This document shows positions 33,193 through 45,000 of a DNA stretch of 64,000 nt, piece by piece. The translations under genes were made by a program, and so were the position numbers. The notes under the pieces are model-generated. The model saw only the letters and a list, made by a program, of their open reading frames with translations, was not told where the DNA came from and did not search any database. The first letter of the stretch is position 1. Each line of letters begins with the position of its first letter. Source of the stretch: Owenia fusiformis (taxonomy: Eukaryota > Annelida > Polychaeta > Sabellida > Oweniidae); assembly GCA_903813345.2 (NCBI GenBank), contig CAIIXF020000007.1, positions 2,981,730-3,045,729 on the forward strand. The letters are read 5' to 3'.

Positions 33193-35300
33193 TGCCATAC
33201 ATACATGTAGATAGGCTTTTCCAAACAAAATACTGAATCAAGTTTATTGGTGTCAGACACCTACTAAATAACCAGATTTCAACTTACATGTTTGCTTCGA
33301 TGAAATTGTCTAATTGATTGATTAAGAAGGCTTGTAAGAGAAAGCTTAACAAAAAACTATTAGAATGTTTCATGGCCATTAATGTGACAGAAAACTAGTA
33401 CAATATTATGATAAGCAACTAGAGCAATACTTTGACAAGCTACTATGGCTATAATGTGGTGACAAGACACTAGAGCAATAACATGACAAGATACTATGAC
33501 ACTAATGTGACAAGATACTAGTACAGTGACAAACAGCTAATATGATAATGTGACAAGATACAAGGAGTAGTATATTGTGACAGGATATTATTACAATGCT
33601 GTGATAAGATGCAGGTTCAATTATGACAAATCACATGTGCAGTAAAGAGACAAATTAAGAATACATTAATATGACAAGCAACTCGTACCATAGTAAATGT
33701 GCCAAAGCAATCCGTCACCTTACTTTGTTTTCATATCAAACAAGAACAATGGAGTAAGGTGACATAGAGCTGAATGCAATGCAAGGACTTTTAATTCAGT
33801 TAGCCAATCTTGAGAACAACAACATTTATTATGCTGAATATAATTACAGATTGCCTGCTTGGTCAGGAATTGTTAGTACGGTGTAGCTAGTTAGGGAATT
33901 GTTAAAATTTAAATGTTTGTTTATTCCAAGATGGCTGTCAGAAGTGACAATCAGCAATTTGCGCCCAAATAGAAACCTTGTCCATGTTGATCTTACCATA
34001 TTGTAGGTAATAGATGGGACCAAATAACTACAATAAAGTACATGCATATAAATTGATTGGTGGGGAATAAGTCGAGGAATCAGCAATGTTCATCAATTGG
34101 GGTATGGAATACCACTGATGGATTAAGATGTAATTTGTTTGATTTTATCATATAATATATATTTGTCATTAGAAGTTCTCAAGTACAATTAACAATTATA
34201 ATCAATAAGATCCATTAATTAATTAGACTGGATCTAGGCTGGTCTGGATCAAAGCAGGATTGGCCCCACTGAATAGGATAATGCCTTATAGGGAGTAGTA
34301 GTAGAATGCATGTACCTGTACATGTACCTAATAACTGTAAGCTCAAACATGTACTTTTTTTACAGTATTTTAATATTGCTCATAAATACTAAAGACTAGT
34401 TTTAATAACACAAATTTATTACAAATGTGTATACTCTATGAAACCAGTTAATGTAAATATTATTATTAAAATTGTATACACATGTACAAAAATGTAAATA
34501 CAAATAAGGTACAGTATATGTACACTTAGGACTATAAGAATTGCAAAAGCAAGATGTGATTAAATCATCCTGAGATTGTATAAATCTGGGTCAACATTGT
34601 ACAACATATAATGAAAAACCGATATATCTCGAACAGCTATATTTTACAAAAATATATCTACAAAAGTCTATTTTATTCTACTAAACTAGCATTTTTACAA
34701 GAATTATGCAACACTGTATAAGTTGATACCTGTTAATAAAATATGCAATGTTATTGATTAATGCACATTTTCTCATTAGATGCATGTTTGGTCTTACCAA
34801 AACTTACTTAACTTAATGTCAATACTAAAATGTCTAGATGCACTATCAGATGGTGCCATCTTGTGATATTATTGTATTCAGGTGCCTCGTACTGATTTCA
34901 TTTAAATCAATTATATGTATAAATACAAATTTATTTATTATAATAAACAATTAAAATGCAACACATAGTCTTGTCTTTCATTGTATGGTTTGTCAAAAAA
35001 GAGAATTACTGCAATGTTGAAATATACACACGCAAAGCATTAGAACTTGTACAAGAGGGCTGTATTTCTCAGCGAGAAGTATTCATAAAAACTGATATTT
35101 ATGATAACAAGGCATTTGTTCATGAAAGAGCAATGTATGGAATCGAAATGGAATGTTTCTAGCACAGGCTACCCTGTGTCCTTACAATTACAGTAAAGCT
35201 GTAAATAAAACTATCTGTTAACCACAATAATTTGCAAAGAAGGTTGAACTCATTGTTATTCAGATATTCATTATCACGAATCGCCATTGCTCAAGTAAAA
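33193..35300. other. Kinase 3'UTR and convergent intergenic region
   Basis: No coding segment is seen. 33370-33690 has a loose ~28-30-bp repeat of GTGACAAGATACTAG type. Several AATAAA-like signals follow, for example near 34735. I cannot place the polyadenylation site with confidence. Confidence 0.45.
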
Positions 35301-35825
35301 TCACCATTGTTCCATTCAGTTCAGTATTGTTCAATAAAGCTCACCATTGTTTGATTCAAAACTCCATTAGGTGGTGTCATTTTCATCACCATTGTTCCAT
35401 TCAGTTCAACATTGTTCAATAAAGGTCACCATTGTTTGATTCAAAACTCCATTATGTGGTGTCATTTTCATCACCATTGTTCCATTCAGTTCAACATTGT
35501 TCAATAAAGGTCACCATTGTTTGATTCAAAACTCCATTATGTGGTGTCATTTTCATCACCATTGTTCCATTCAGTTCAACATTGTTCAATAAAGGTCACC
35601 ATTGTTTGATTCAAAACTCCATTATGTGGTGTCATTTTCATCACCATTGTTCCATTCAGTTCAACATTGTTCAATAAAGGTCACCATTGTTTGATTCAAA
35701 ACTCCATTGTGTGGTGTCATTTTCATCACCATTGTTCCATTCAGTTCAATATTGTTCAATAAAGGTCACCATTGTTTGGTTCAAAACTCCATTGTGTGGT
35801 GTCATTTTCATCACCATTGTTAACT
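35301..35825. repeat. 85-bp tandem array, about six units
   Basis: TCACCATTGTTCCATTCAG recurs at 35301, 35386, 35471, 35556, 35641 and 35726, exactly 85 bp apart, and a truncated start occurs at 35811. The units are nearly identical. It ends 35 bp from the WD40 gene stop codon, so it lies in that gene's 3'UTR or just beyond. Confidence 0.9.
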
Positions 35826-35859
35826 TCAGATCACCTCATACAAGTGGAAAAAGCATCGT

Positions 35860-36008
35860 TCAGTTCAGATCACTATCTTCCTCATCATCATCATTGTAAT
35901 CATTGTCATCATCATCCTCATAATCGTCTTCATATTTTTTAGGGTCTTCAAAATCATCTTTGATATTATCATAAGATAGCGTGCTTATATCTAGCTGCAG
36001 ATCCAACT
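35860..36008 (-). CDS. WD40 gene last exon (acidic C-terminus)
   Basis: Acceptor TCTGTTCCAG. It encodes KLDLQLDISTLSYDNIKDDF followed by an Asp/Glu/Tyr-rich tail and a TGA stop. The acidic run is encoded by GAT-rich sequence that appears as ATC repeats on the plus strand. Confidence 0.75.
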
Positions 36009-39000
36009 CTGGAACAGAGTTATCATTTTAAATGATTGAGCCACCAATCCATTACATGATAAAATACAATCACCCAAACTACAGATTTGACAACAGATAT
36101 TTACAGTAGAAGTACAGGGTTTGTAAAATGATTCCAAAATCTACTAAGAAAGAAAATGTACTTGATCAATTCAAAAAGGAAGTTTCATTTTGGTGTTTTC
36201 AATACATTCGTATAATATTGTTACAAAACAAGTCAGTTAGATCTTGAATATTGAGTGCCTAATGTATACTTGTATATTACTTAAATATATCTTTCACATA
36301 AAAATAAAATACAAGACGTTAACATGTTAATTTCACCAGCTGCCACTTGTTACAGACGCCAACCACCGAACACCAGCCACAACAAAAGCTGGAGACTATA
36401 ACAATATGTCACCACCTCTGATGGTGACATTATTACACTATTTTACTTACTTGTGCCTTTAAAAACCTCGTCGTAATTGGGTGTGTAGGGAAGCAGCTGA
36501 CCTTCAGGGCAATTCTTAAAGGTCAGTGTGCGGAATGTTCCTATCTTGTCCGAATCTAACCCTGACACAGTAAACACAATGCTGCCATCTATATGTCTAG
36601 ATTGGACATAGGAGTAATACAGCTGAAATGAAAAATGTTGTGATAATATACACTCCCCTCCATAAGTTTGGCAACAGAAAGTCTCCATTGGATACCATGT
36701 TAAAGACTGTGTTTATGTTTGTGTCCTAATTTTGTTCAATTAATCAGCACTAATGAATGAATGTTAAATTAAGGTCCACAAAGTGACATCCTTTTGATAA
36801 TGTATGATATTTTGTAGAATTATGCTGATATTAATGGAACTGCATCCAGGGCTTAAGTTAATATTGGTCACTTTAGATATGAAAATACCTTTACCATTGG
36901 AAGTGAGGACACATTGGTACAAGCAGAGGGAATGCATTACTGTCAGTGGCGTAGCGTGGGTATTTTTGAGTGTACGCCATGAGGGAGCGAATCGAACGAT
37001 CTTTGAGGGGGGTTCGAGGGTGGGTCCTCCCCCAAGAAAAATTGAAAATAATGTTGCAGTTGAAGCGTTCTGGAGCGTTTTAAAATACGAAATTCCGACG
37101 AAATGGACTAATGACATTTAAATTATTGGTCATTTTATCCATTTTTAAAGTGTGAGGCAATTCAATCTAAAAATCAACTTTTCTCTAAATTTTGAGAGTA
37201 CGCCATGGCGTTTTATGCGTATATGACGCTACGCCATTGACTGTTGTGACATATTTCTCACTGCACTAAAATATGATAAAGGACTCAGTGCCCCTTTTCT
37301 CACACAACAATCTGTTGCAGTATTAACTTTGTACAAGAGAAAGAGGGTCTCGCTTTTTGTTTACATCCCATAATTTCTCAATTTGAGACCCAAAAAGATG
37401 AACTTACATCATCATCAGTGCTAAAAGAAGCCAAGAGTTTTCCTGATCGGCCATCCCACACAATCAATTTTTTGTCCTCGTCATTCTCTATTGTGACAAA
37501 AGTGTTAGAATCTATACGATCTCGGAAGAAAGGTTGAGTGCCCTCATGTCCAAACAGTCTATGTAGCAAGGTTCCTATAAACACATAAACATAATGCCAA
37601 CATATTCAAGTTTGAATACATGTATTTTTCAGATTTAAAGTTTGCATAGTATAAATTCTTAGAACACAGAATTTAGACATAAAGTGCCCAAATCAAGCTG
37701 TTTTGAGTATACTGTACCTGGGCTTTGAAGACCAAACCCGAGAGTACATAATTTCAGAAGAAACATTTCCCATGATACATACCTGAACTAGCATCATAAA
37801 TTCTCATTATATCATTACATGATATAAGTACAATGCTGCCATAAAGAGCCAATATTTCATCTGTACCAATTCCAGGGAACCTGAATTTGCCATTCTCTTT
37901 ATGGTACTTCACTGCATAATCAACATCAGCCATGTTATGTAACAGTTTCCCTGCAAGACATATGGGTAATCAGACGTACCTCTTTATAATCCTATATATA
38001 AGGTATAAAATCCATGTATATAATGTATATACCATTGGTAATAGCAATATGAAAAATAACACATTATAGGGTAATACAGTACATACAATTGAATATCTAA
38101 GAAATGGGACAATTAACAGCCTTAATTAATATTTGAAAGTTAAAAACTAGCACAATAAACTTGTACATAGCATTGAGTTCCGAGCTTAAATACTTAATTG
38201 TCTCACCTGATTTTATATCAACCACATGTGGCACCGATTCATCCATGTATTGCTGTTCCTCATTGATATTCAAATTGAACCCATGTTTCATAACTATTAT
38301 GATGAACCTGTTGTCTTTTGTAAATTTGGACATATGCATATAGATCCTTGTCAAATCATCATTCTTATTTTCTTCCTCTACCATACTGTCAAGCCCTGTT
38401 AAAATAGAATCTGTAAAAATGTACACTCCCCTTCAAAAAGTTTGGCAACTTTTCTGGCCACATGTTAAAGCATTTTAATTTGCTGATTTAAAAAACTCAT
38501 CAAAGTCATGAATGTCCTACTTATTGATTTGAGGAACAAAATAAATATCAAATATAAACAGGCTTTTCACATGTTTCAAATGGGGACTTCTACATGTAGT
38601 TGCCAAACTTATGGAGACGGTGTACATTACTTCTACGTTGTATTATGCATGGATACTGAAGGAAAAGGATATGTATTTTTTGAATTGTGGTTATGTAAAA
38701 ATTTTGAACTGATAAATTTTCATATCAATCCATCTGTATAAGATGAACACATTATATTTTTATACTTCTTTCTACTGACAAATCTCAAGATTTACTTTTA
38801 CTTCAAAACTTATTTTTCACCTGAAGATTCCCTGGTGAAAACTGTTACTTTTTTCCGTGAAGGTATATCGTAGATGTGAAGTTCAAATTTCTTCGGATCT
38901 TCTGACTTTCTATCTATTGGTCTTAAGGCAATTAAGGTATTATCAGGGCTTATCTGAAAAAAAACATCAGAAATTAAATGCAAAAATGTAAGTTTAACTT

Positions 39001-42000
39001 TATATTAAAGACTAATCTGATTAAAGAAAAACATAAATTAAAGGATTCAACAATATTTTGATAGGTTGTGAAAGCTTTACTTACCGGCATATCATCTTCA
39101 ATAACCGAGCCCTCAATATCAGAATTCACAGCTATATTATGTACAGCGCATCCTGTGGCAATATCCAAGATTCTAATGTAATGGCGGGATGGAGACATGC
39201 ATAAAACTTCTGAAAAGTTAAACATTTAAGATTAAGTTTAATAGTGTTATTTGACACAAGGTATTACCATGTATGTAAAATCAACACATGATGTATGCAT
39301 GCAAAATTGACCTTTGAATCATTCTCTTTCAATTGGTTTAAAAGAAGTCAAATCCATTATTTTCCTCATTAAAAGAAATTGTTTATTATGTTTTATTACC
39401 GTTCTTGTGGAAAACATTATCTTCAGTATATGTCTCATTGAGAAGTAAAATTCAAAATTCAAATTAAATGTCGAAGCTACTGCGTGACATAATGGGTGGT
39501 TTAATGCAAAAAAATTCTGACATTTCCGGTATTTCTCGACTATTTATGGCTGTATACCTTTGTTGTCATTCACCAACCAGAAGTCATTCCAGGTGTCATT
39601 CAAATGAACATCAAACATGTGTACAATAGTTGATGCCTCCATGTCACACAAGACTAACACGTCACATTTTTTAGATGGTTCTTGAAGTCTACACACGGCA
39701 TGGGTTGAATCAATGAATTTCAAATCGTCTATGTATTTAGAGATTGGTCTGCCTTCATGTACAAGCTGTAAAATAACTAGATTTTGGAAATTGAACGAGT
39801 TCAATTTCAGACTCCAGATCTAGACTTTTTTTAGCCGAGTCATCCAGAATAAGCCAAGTCATCCAAAATAAGCTAAGTCATCCAGAAAAAGATGGATGGA
39901 TGGATGAAAAAGGAAGGAAGGATACGATAGAATAGGAAGGAACGATAGGATAGAATAGGAAAGAAGGATAGAATAGAATAGGAAGAAGGGATAGAATAGG
40001 AAGGATAGGAAGGAGAGGATACGAAGCAAGGGTAGATAGGAAAGATAGGATAGGATCAGAAAGGAAGGATGGATGCATTTTTCAATATTTTCTTCTCTAC
40101 TCTTGACTTTCTACCAGGATACCATCAGATCGATTTTTCTTGAAATTTCCTTCCGAACCGGAAGTCGGATCGAAATTTGATTTGCAGATTCGGATTCCTG
40201 ACAATTTTCTACCCCTAATTCATAACTCATACGTTAAATTTGGCGAATTTTTATTTTGACCTACTTTTCGGACACGCCATAACTTCGGAACCGGAAGTCG
40301 AATCGAAATTTGGTAAGCAGATTTGGTTTTCTGAGAAAATTCAATTCTTAATTCATAACTCAAACGTTAAATTTGGAGAACTTTTTATTTTGACCTACAT
40401 TTCGAACACCATATCTCAAAAGTGGGTCAAAATACTTTCTGGAGGCAAAAGGCTTTCGCTATTAGCACACTCTTGGCTACATGTATACACAATTTCGAGG
40501 AATATAATTAAAGTGTAGTGTCAGAATCGCAAAAATAAGGATTAACTATGAATTTGACCTAGATTTTGACCTAGGGATTTTGGTGTCCAAATTTTGAAAT
40601 TAGGTAGCCTTCGAAGTTCCCTTCTTTCATAGGCTTTCATTAATTTAAGCTGTAATTAGTCTATATCTTGTATTTTACACTTCAAAAAAATCTTTTTTCT
40701 CATTGACATAACATGTGGCACCAAATTTAGCGATTTTTGAGCTTTCAAAATGTCATAAATTCCGAACCAGAAGTCGGATTGAAATTTGGTTTGCAGATTC
40801 GGACTCCTGAGAAAATTTTATACTTAATTCATAACTCAAACGTCAAATTTGGAGATTTTTTATTTTGACCTACTTTTCGGACACCATATCTCAAAAGTGG
40901 GGCAAAATACTTTCTGACGGCAAAAGGCTAACACTATTAGCACACTCTTGGCTACATGTATACAAAATTTCGAAGAATTTAATTAATCTGTAGTGTCAGA
41001 ATCGCAAAAATAAGAAGAAACTTTGAATTTGACCTAGATTTTGACCTAGGCATTTTGATGTCCAAATTTTAAAGCTAGATAACTTTTGAGGTCCCATTCT
41101 TTTAAAAGCTTTCATTATATTTAGCTGAACTCAGTCTATATTTCGTATTTTTCACTTCAAAAAAATCTTTTTTCCCATTGACTTAACATGGGCACCAAAT
41201 TTAGCGACTTTTGAGCTTTGAAAACGCCACAACTTCCGAACCGGAAGTCTGATTCGAATTTGGTTTTCAGATTCGGAATCCTGAGAAAATTTCCTACAAG
41301 AATAATATCCTGGACATTTGATTCGGAGAACTTTTTTTTGGACCTCGTTTTCGGACAATGATATCTCGAAATCGGTTTGAGATATCAAAAAACTAAATGA
41401 CCCTGGGTTTCCCACTTTTTTATGAGGAACACAATGAAAAAAACCCGGATCGAAAATATTGAAGGACGACCGAGAAAATCGAAAAAAGTGACAAAGTACT
41501 GGATTTGACCTAGTTCTTGACCTTTGACCTAGATAGAAATTTGACCCAATTTCCGAGGAACTAGATACTGAACCTAAATTGACCAAATGATTGACTTTAC
41601 TGAAGACCTTATGGTTATTGAGGAAACTGGTTTAGAAAAAGAAGAAGAAGAAGAAGAAAACTGACGAAAACAATAGACTCCAGATTTCATCTGGAGTCTA
41701 ATAAAAGTGTATGTATTTCATCTTTTTGCTTTCATAAGTTTAGGAACAGCTCTAATGGGTAAACTACCTGACCCAGTCTAGCTACAAGTCCCTATTGTGC
41801 AATGGCTTAGTGAGACTATACTTCACCTAGAAATATGTAAAGTAGTGGTATCGATATGGAGAACTTTTTGAACACACGTTTCTCTTTAACCAGTCATAAA
41901 AAAAATCTAAATATTTAACACATCGTCAAATTAATGGTCATCTTTTGAATGGTAACAATATAATTTGAAAAATAAATATACTTTCATCTATATTGTTTTA

Positions 42001-45000
42001 GAAAACACATCAAACACTTGTTTTGTTCTTGGTATCACGTTTCCAGAGTGAAATGAAACATCTTTCCAAACCTCATTGGAACAAAACGACATAAACACAA
42101 CATGTTTAGGTCTCTCAATATTGTAATTGTACAAAGGAAATTTTGGTTGATTTTAAAAAAGTATCTTGTTAATGAAATAAAAGGTTTATCTTGATTTTTA
42201 TCTATTTTGGGGTGATTTTGTTTTAATTTTATGAATACTTTTTTAAATCAACCAAAAAATCCTTTGTATTACTATAATATTGAGAGGTCTAAAAACATGT
42301 TGTATATGCTATTTTGTTCCAACAAGGTTCGGAAAGACATTTTATTTCATTCTCAAGAATTGGTAGAAAGGAGCAAAAACAATTGCACTAAAAAAACAAA
42401 AAATGTTAACAAAAACAGTTATATAAAATATTTCTAAATAATTTTTGCAATAAATTGTTGTCAATCAGTCAACATTACATAAAATACCGTGTTTTTTACA
42501 GAATGTTTTCAATAATTGGTTTAAGAGAAAAACACTGTTTAATTCATTTAATTCAGTTCTCCATATCGATACCACTCCTTTCTTTGTTGATAAAATCCAT
42601 GAAACCACATTTTTATGTTAATATTGGAATCATGAAATTTTTTTCAACTTGTATCCAGTCGATTAAAAAATCAATATTACTAAAGAAATACATACTTGTA
42701 TGCGCCTGGCCATTTTATCATCCATAAGGTCATATACCGCTATCTGGGTGCCATTGCGAGGATTCTTGTTTCCATAGTTTGCGGAGTATGTACATGCTAT
42801 GTACCTATCATTACCTACAATTGGAAACAGCCTTTTGGTACTTGCAGTTCCCTCTCTGAAATTAAAGACATAATGGTTACAGATATGGGCTAAAAAATGT
42901 CATATTAGTTATGAAAACACATAATATACAGTAGAACCTGTGTAAGTGGAACACCCTCCGTTCTGCCAAAAAGCGTTCCACTTAGGAGGTGTTCCACTTA
43001 CGGAGGTTTTAGGTTCGCGGGGATTTAACAAACATACAAGATTAAATATAGAGTTGATATGTATCACTGAAATAAGATTCTCCGATCATTGCAGGGCAGC
43101 AATATAGCATTAATTATTCATTTGTTTTACTCAAAAAGGTATCTGACATTCTTAATCCTCCTCATTCTGCCAAAAATGTTTTCTGACATTCTTAATCCTG
43201 CTCATTCTGCCAAAAATATTTTCTGACATTCTTAATCCTCCTCATTCTGCTAAAAATGTTTTCTGACATTCTCAATCCTCCTCATTCTGCCAAAAATGTT
43301 TTCTGACATTCTCAATCCTCCTCATTCTGCCAGTCTCAAACACTAAGATAAGGCAATTAAGTTTTAAAGACTTGTTCCTAATGCTAATAATTCATTTGTT
43401 TTTAACTGACATTCTTAAGCTTACTTATTAAGTATGAAACAAACAGCAAGGGGTAAGAGGCAAGAGCATCACATGTCCATCTCTTAATCCAATTTACTTA
43501 ATGATAATCCTATGAAATTCTAATTTGCTTATTATCAAATTAATTAGTGGTAGCATCACATGTTGATCTCTACAGGAGGTTAATCCAATTGACTATATGG
43601 TAATCCATTAAAATCCTAATTTGCCAATATCACGTTATTACCTGTTTTCATACCCAGGTATCATTGTTGGAGTTTAATTTTGTTTACATTAGTATCACTA
43701 TTGAAATTTATAAAAAATTGACTGTTCCACTTAGCAGGTTAATTTTTCAATATGGGGTGTTCACCGTTCAAGTTTGGAGGTGTTCCACTTACAGAGGTTC
43801 AATTAACATTAAGTCAATGGGTTTTTAAAATTGGACTTTGAAAAAGCGTTCCACTTGCGAGGTGTTCCACTTACAGAGATGTTCCACTTAACAGGTTCTA
43901 CTGTACATGTATATTCAAGGTTTGTATATATATTAAGTTCAAATACTCATCATAAGCACAAAGTTACAAAGTTGATTTAAGTGTTATTCATCATTTTATT
44001 GAAATAAAAGTGATATTTCCTAAAGCATTAAAACATTTTGAATGTTAAAGTAAAGTATAAACTCACATAATTACAAAGCAAAAATATTTTCAAAATTTAC
44101 TGCTGACCTTTATTTGAGAACAAGTAACTCACTCCATTTGATTTTCTTTAGGTTGCTCTTGATCAACTCTTGTTAGGTCCCATATCCTTAGCTTTCCATC
44201 CATCGCTAAGGTAACAGCTTGTTTACTTGTTGCCATAGCAACATCATTGATGGGGGAAGCATGTTTGGCCATTATTTGCACTGTTCCAGTGGATATATCA
44301 ATGATTGAGATTTCTTCAGATGATGGTGAGTAGTACTGGTTAACATTATTAGGCATCCATTTTATTTGATGGGGCTCACCATCTACTAAGTTGTCATCTA
44401 AAATTAGATTGCCTTTAAGTACAGACATTTTACACAAAAATTTTATGTATGAATTACTACCATCCCAGAGAATATCTTATATATTAGACTTTTGTCTTAA
44501 GTCAAATGAAATTATGGTTTACTTTTTATTTTATTAAACTGAAGCTATCAAACCTATAGATCACTTCAAGTCATCAACTCAATCCCATGTCATTCAAACG
44601 CCATGTCAACTCAACCCTGAATCAACTCAATCCTATGGCATTCTAACTCCATTTCAATGTGACCATGAATCAACTCAACCCCATGTCAATTGAAAATTGT
44701 GTCAACTTGACCTTGAATCAACTCTATCCCATATCATTTTAATTCCTGGTCAATGTGGCCATGAATTAACTCAACCCCATGTCATTCTAACTCCAGGTCA
44801 ACTTGATCTTGAATCAACTCAGCCCCATGTCATTCTACCTCCAGGTCAACTTGACCATGAATCACCAGATCATCTTCAAGTTCACCATAACCCTTATATT
44901 ATCAATCTACATATTCTTACCTTCTATGACCATAAGTTGCTCTCTCTCAGGCCATGAGAAAACATGGATAGTGAAGTTATAGGAGGAAAAAACAACAATC

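Larger units (their letters stand above)
39776..41705. mobile_element. Hairpin-ended repeat element, GACTCC subfamily
   Basis: The 5' head is ACTAGATTTTGG, then a perfect 9-bp hairpin AAATTGAAC-GA-GTTCAATTT, then CAGACTCCAGATC. The body has a GGAA/GATA-rich tract and three ~520-bp units. The 3' end is a GAA-repeat and then a perfect 12-bp hairpin TAGACTCCAGAT-TTC-ATCTGGAGTCTA (41674-41700), followed by ATAAAA. This plan matches the modules in the 47.6-64 kb array. Subterminal hairpins, internal tandem units and a microsatellite before the 3' hairpin recall Helentron-type non-autonomous elements; that class is inference. Confidence 0.6.

Noticed and set aside
41152-41586. 144-codon minus-strand open frame
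   Set aside because: It lies wholly within the diverged third unit of the hairpin-ended repeat element and has no protein-like pattern.
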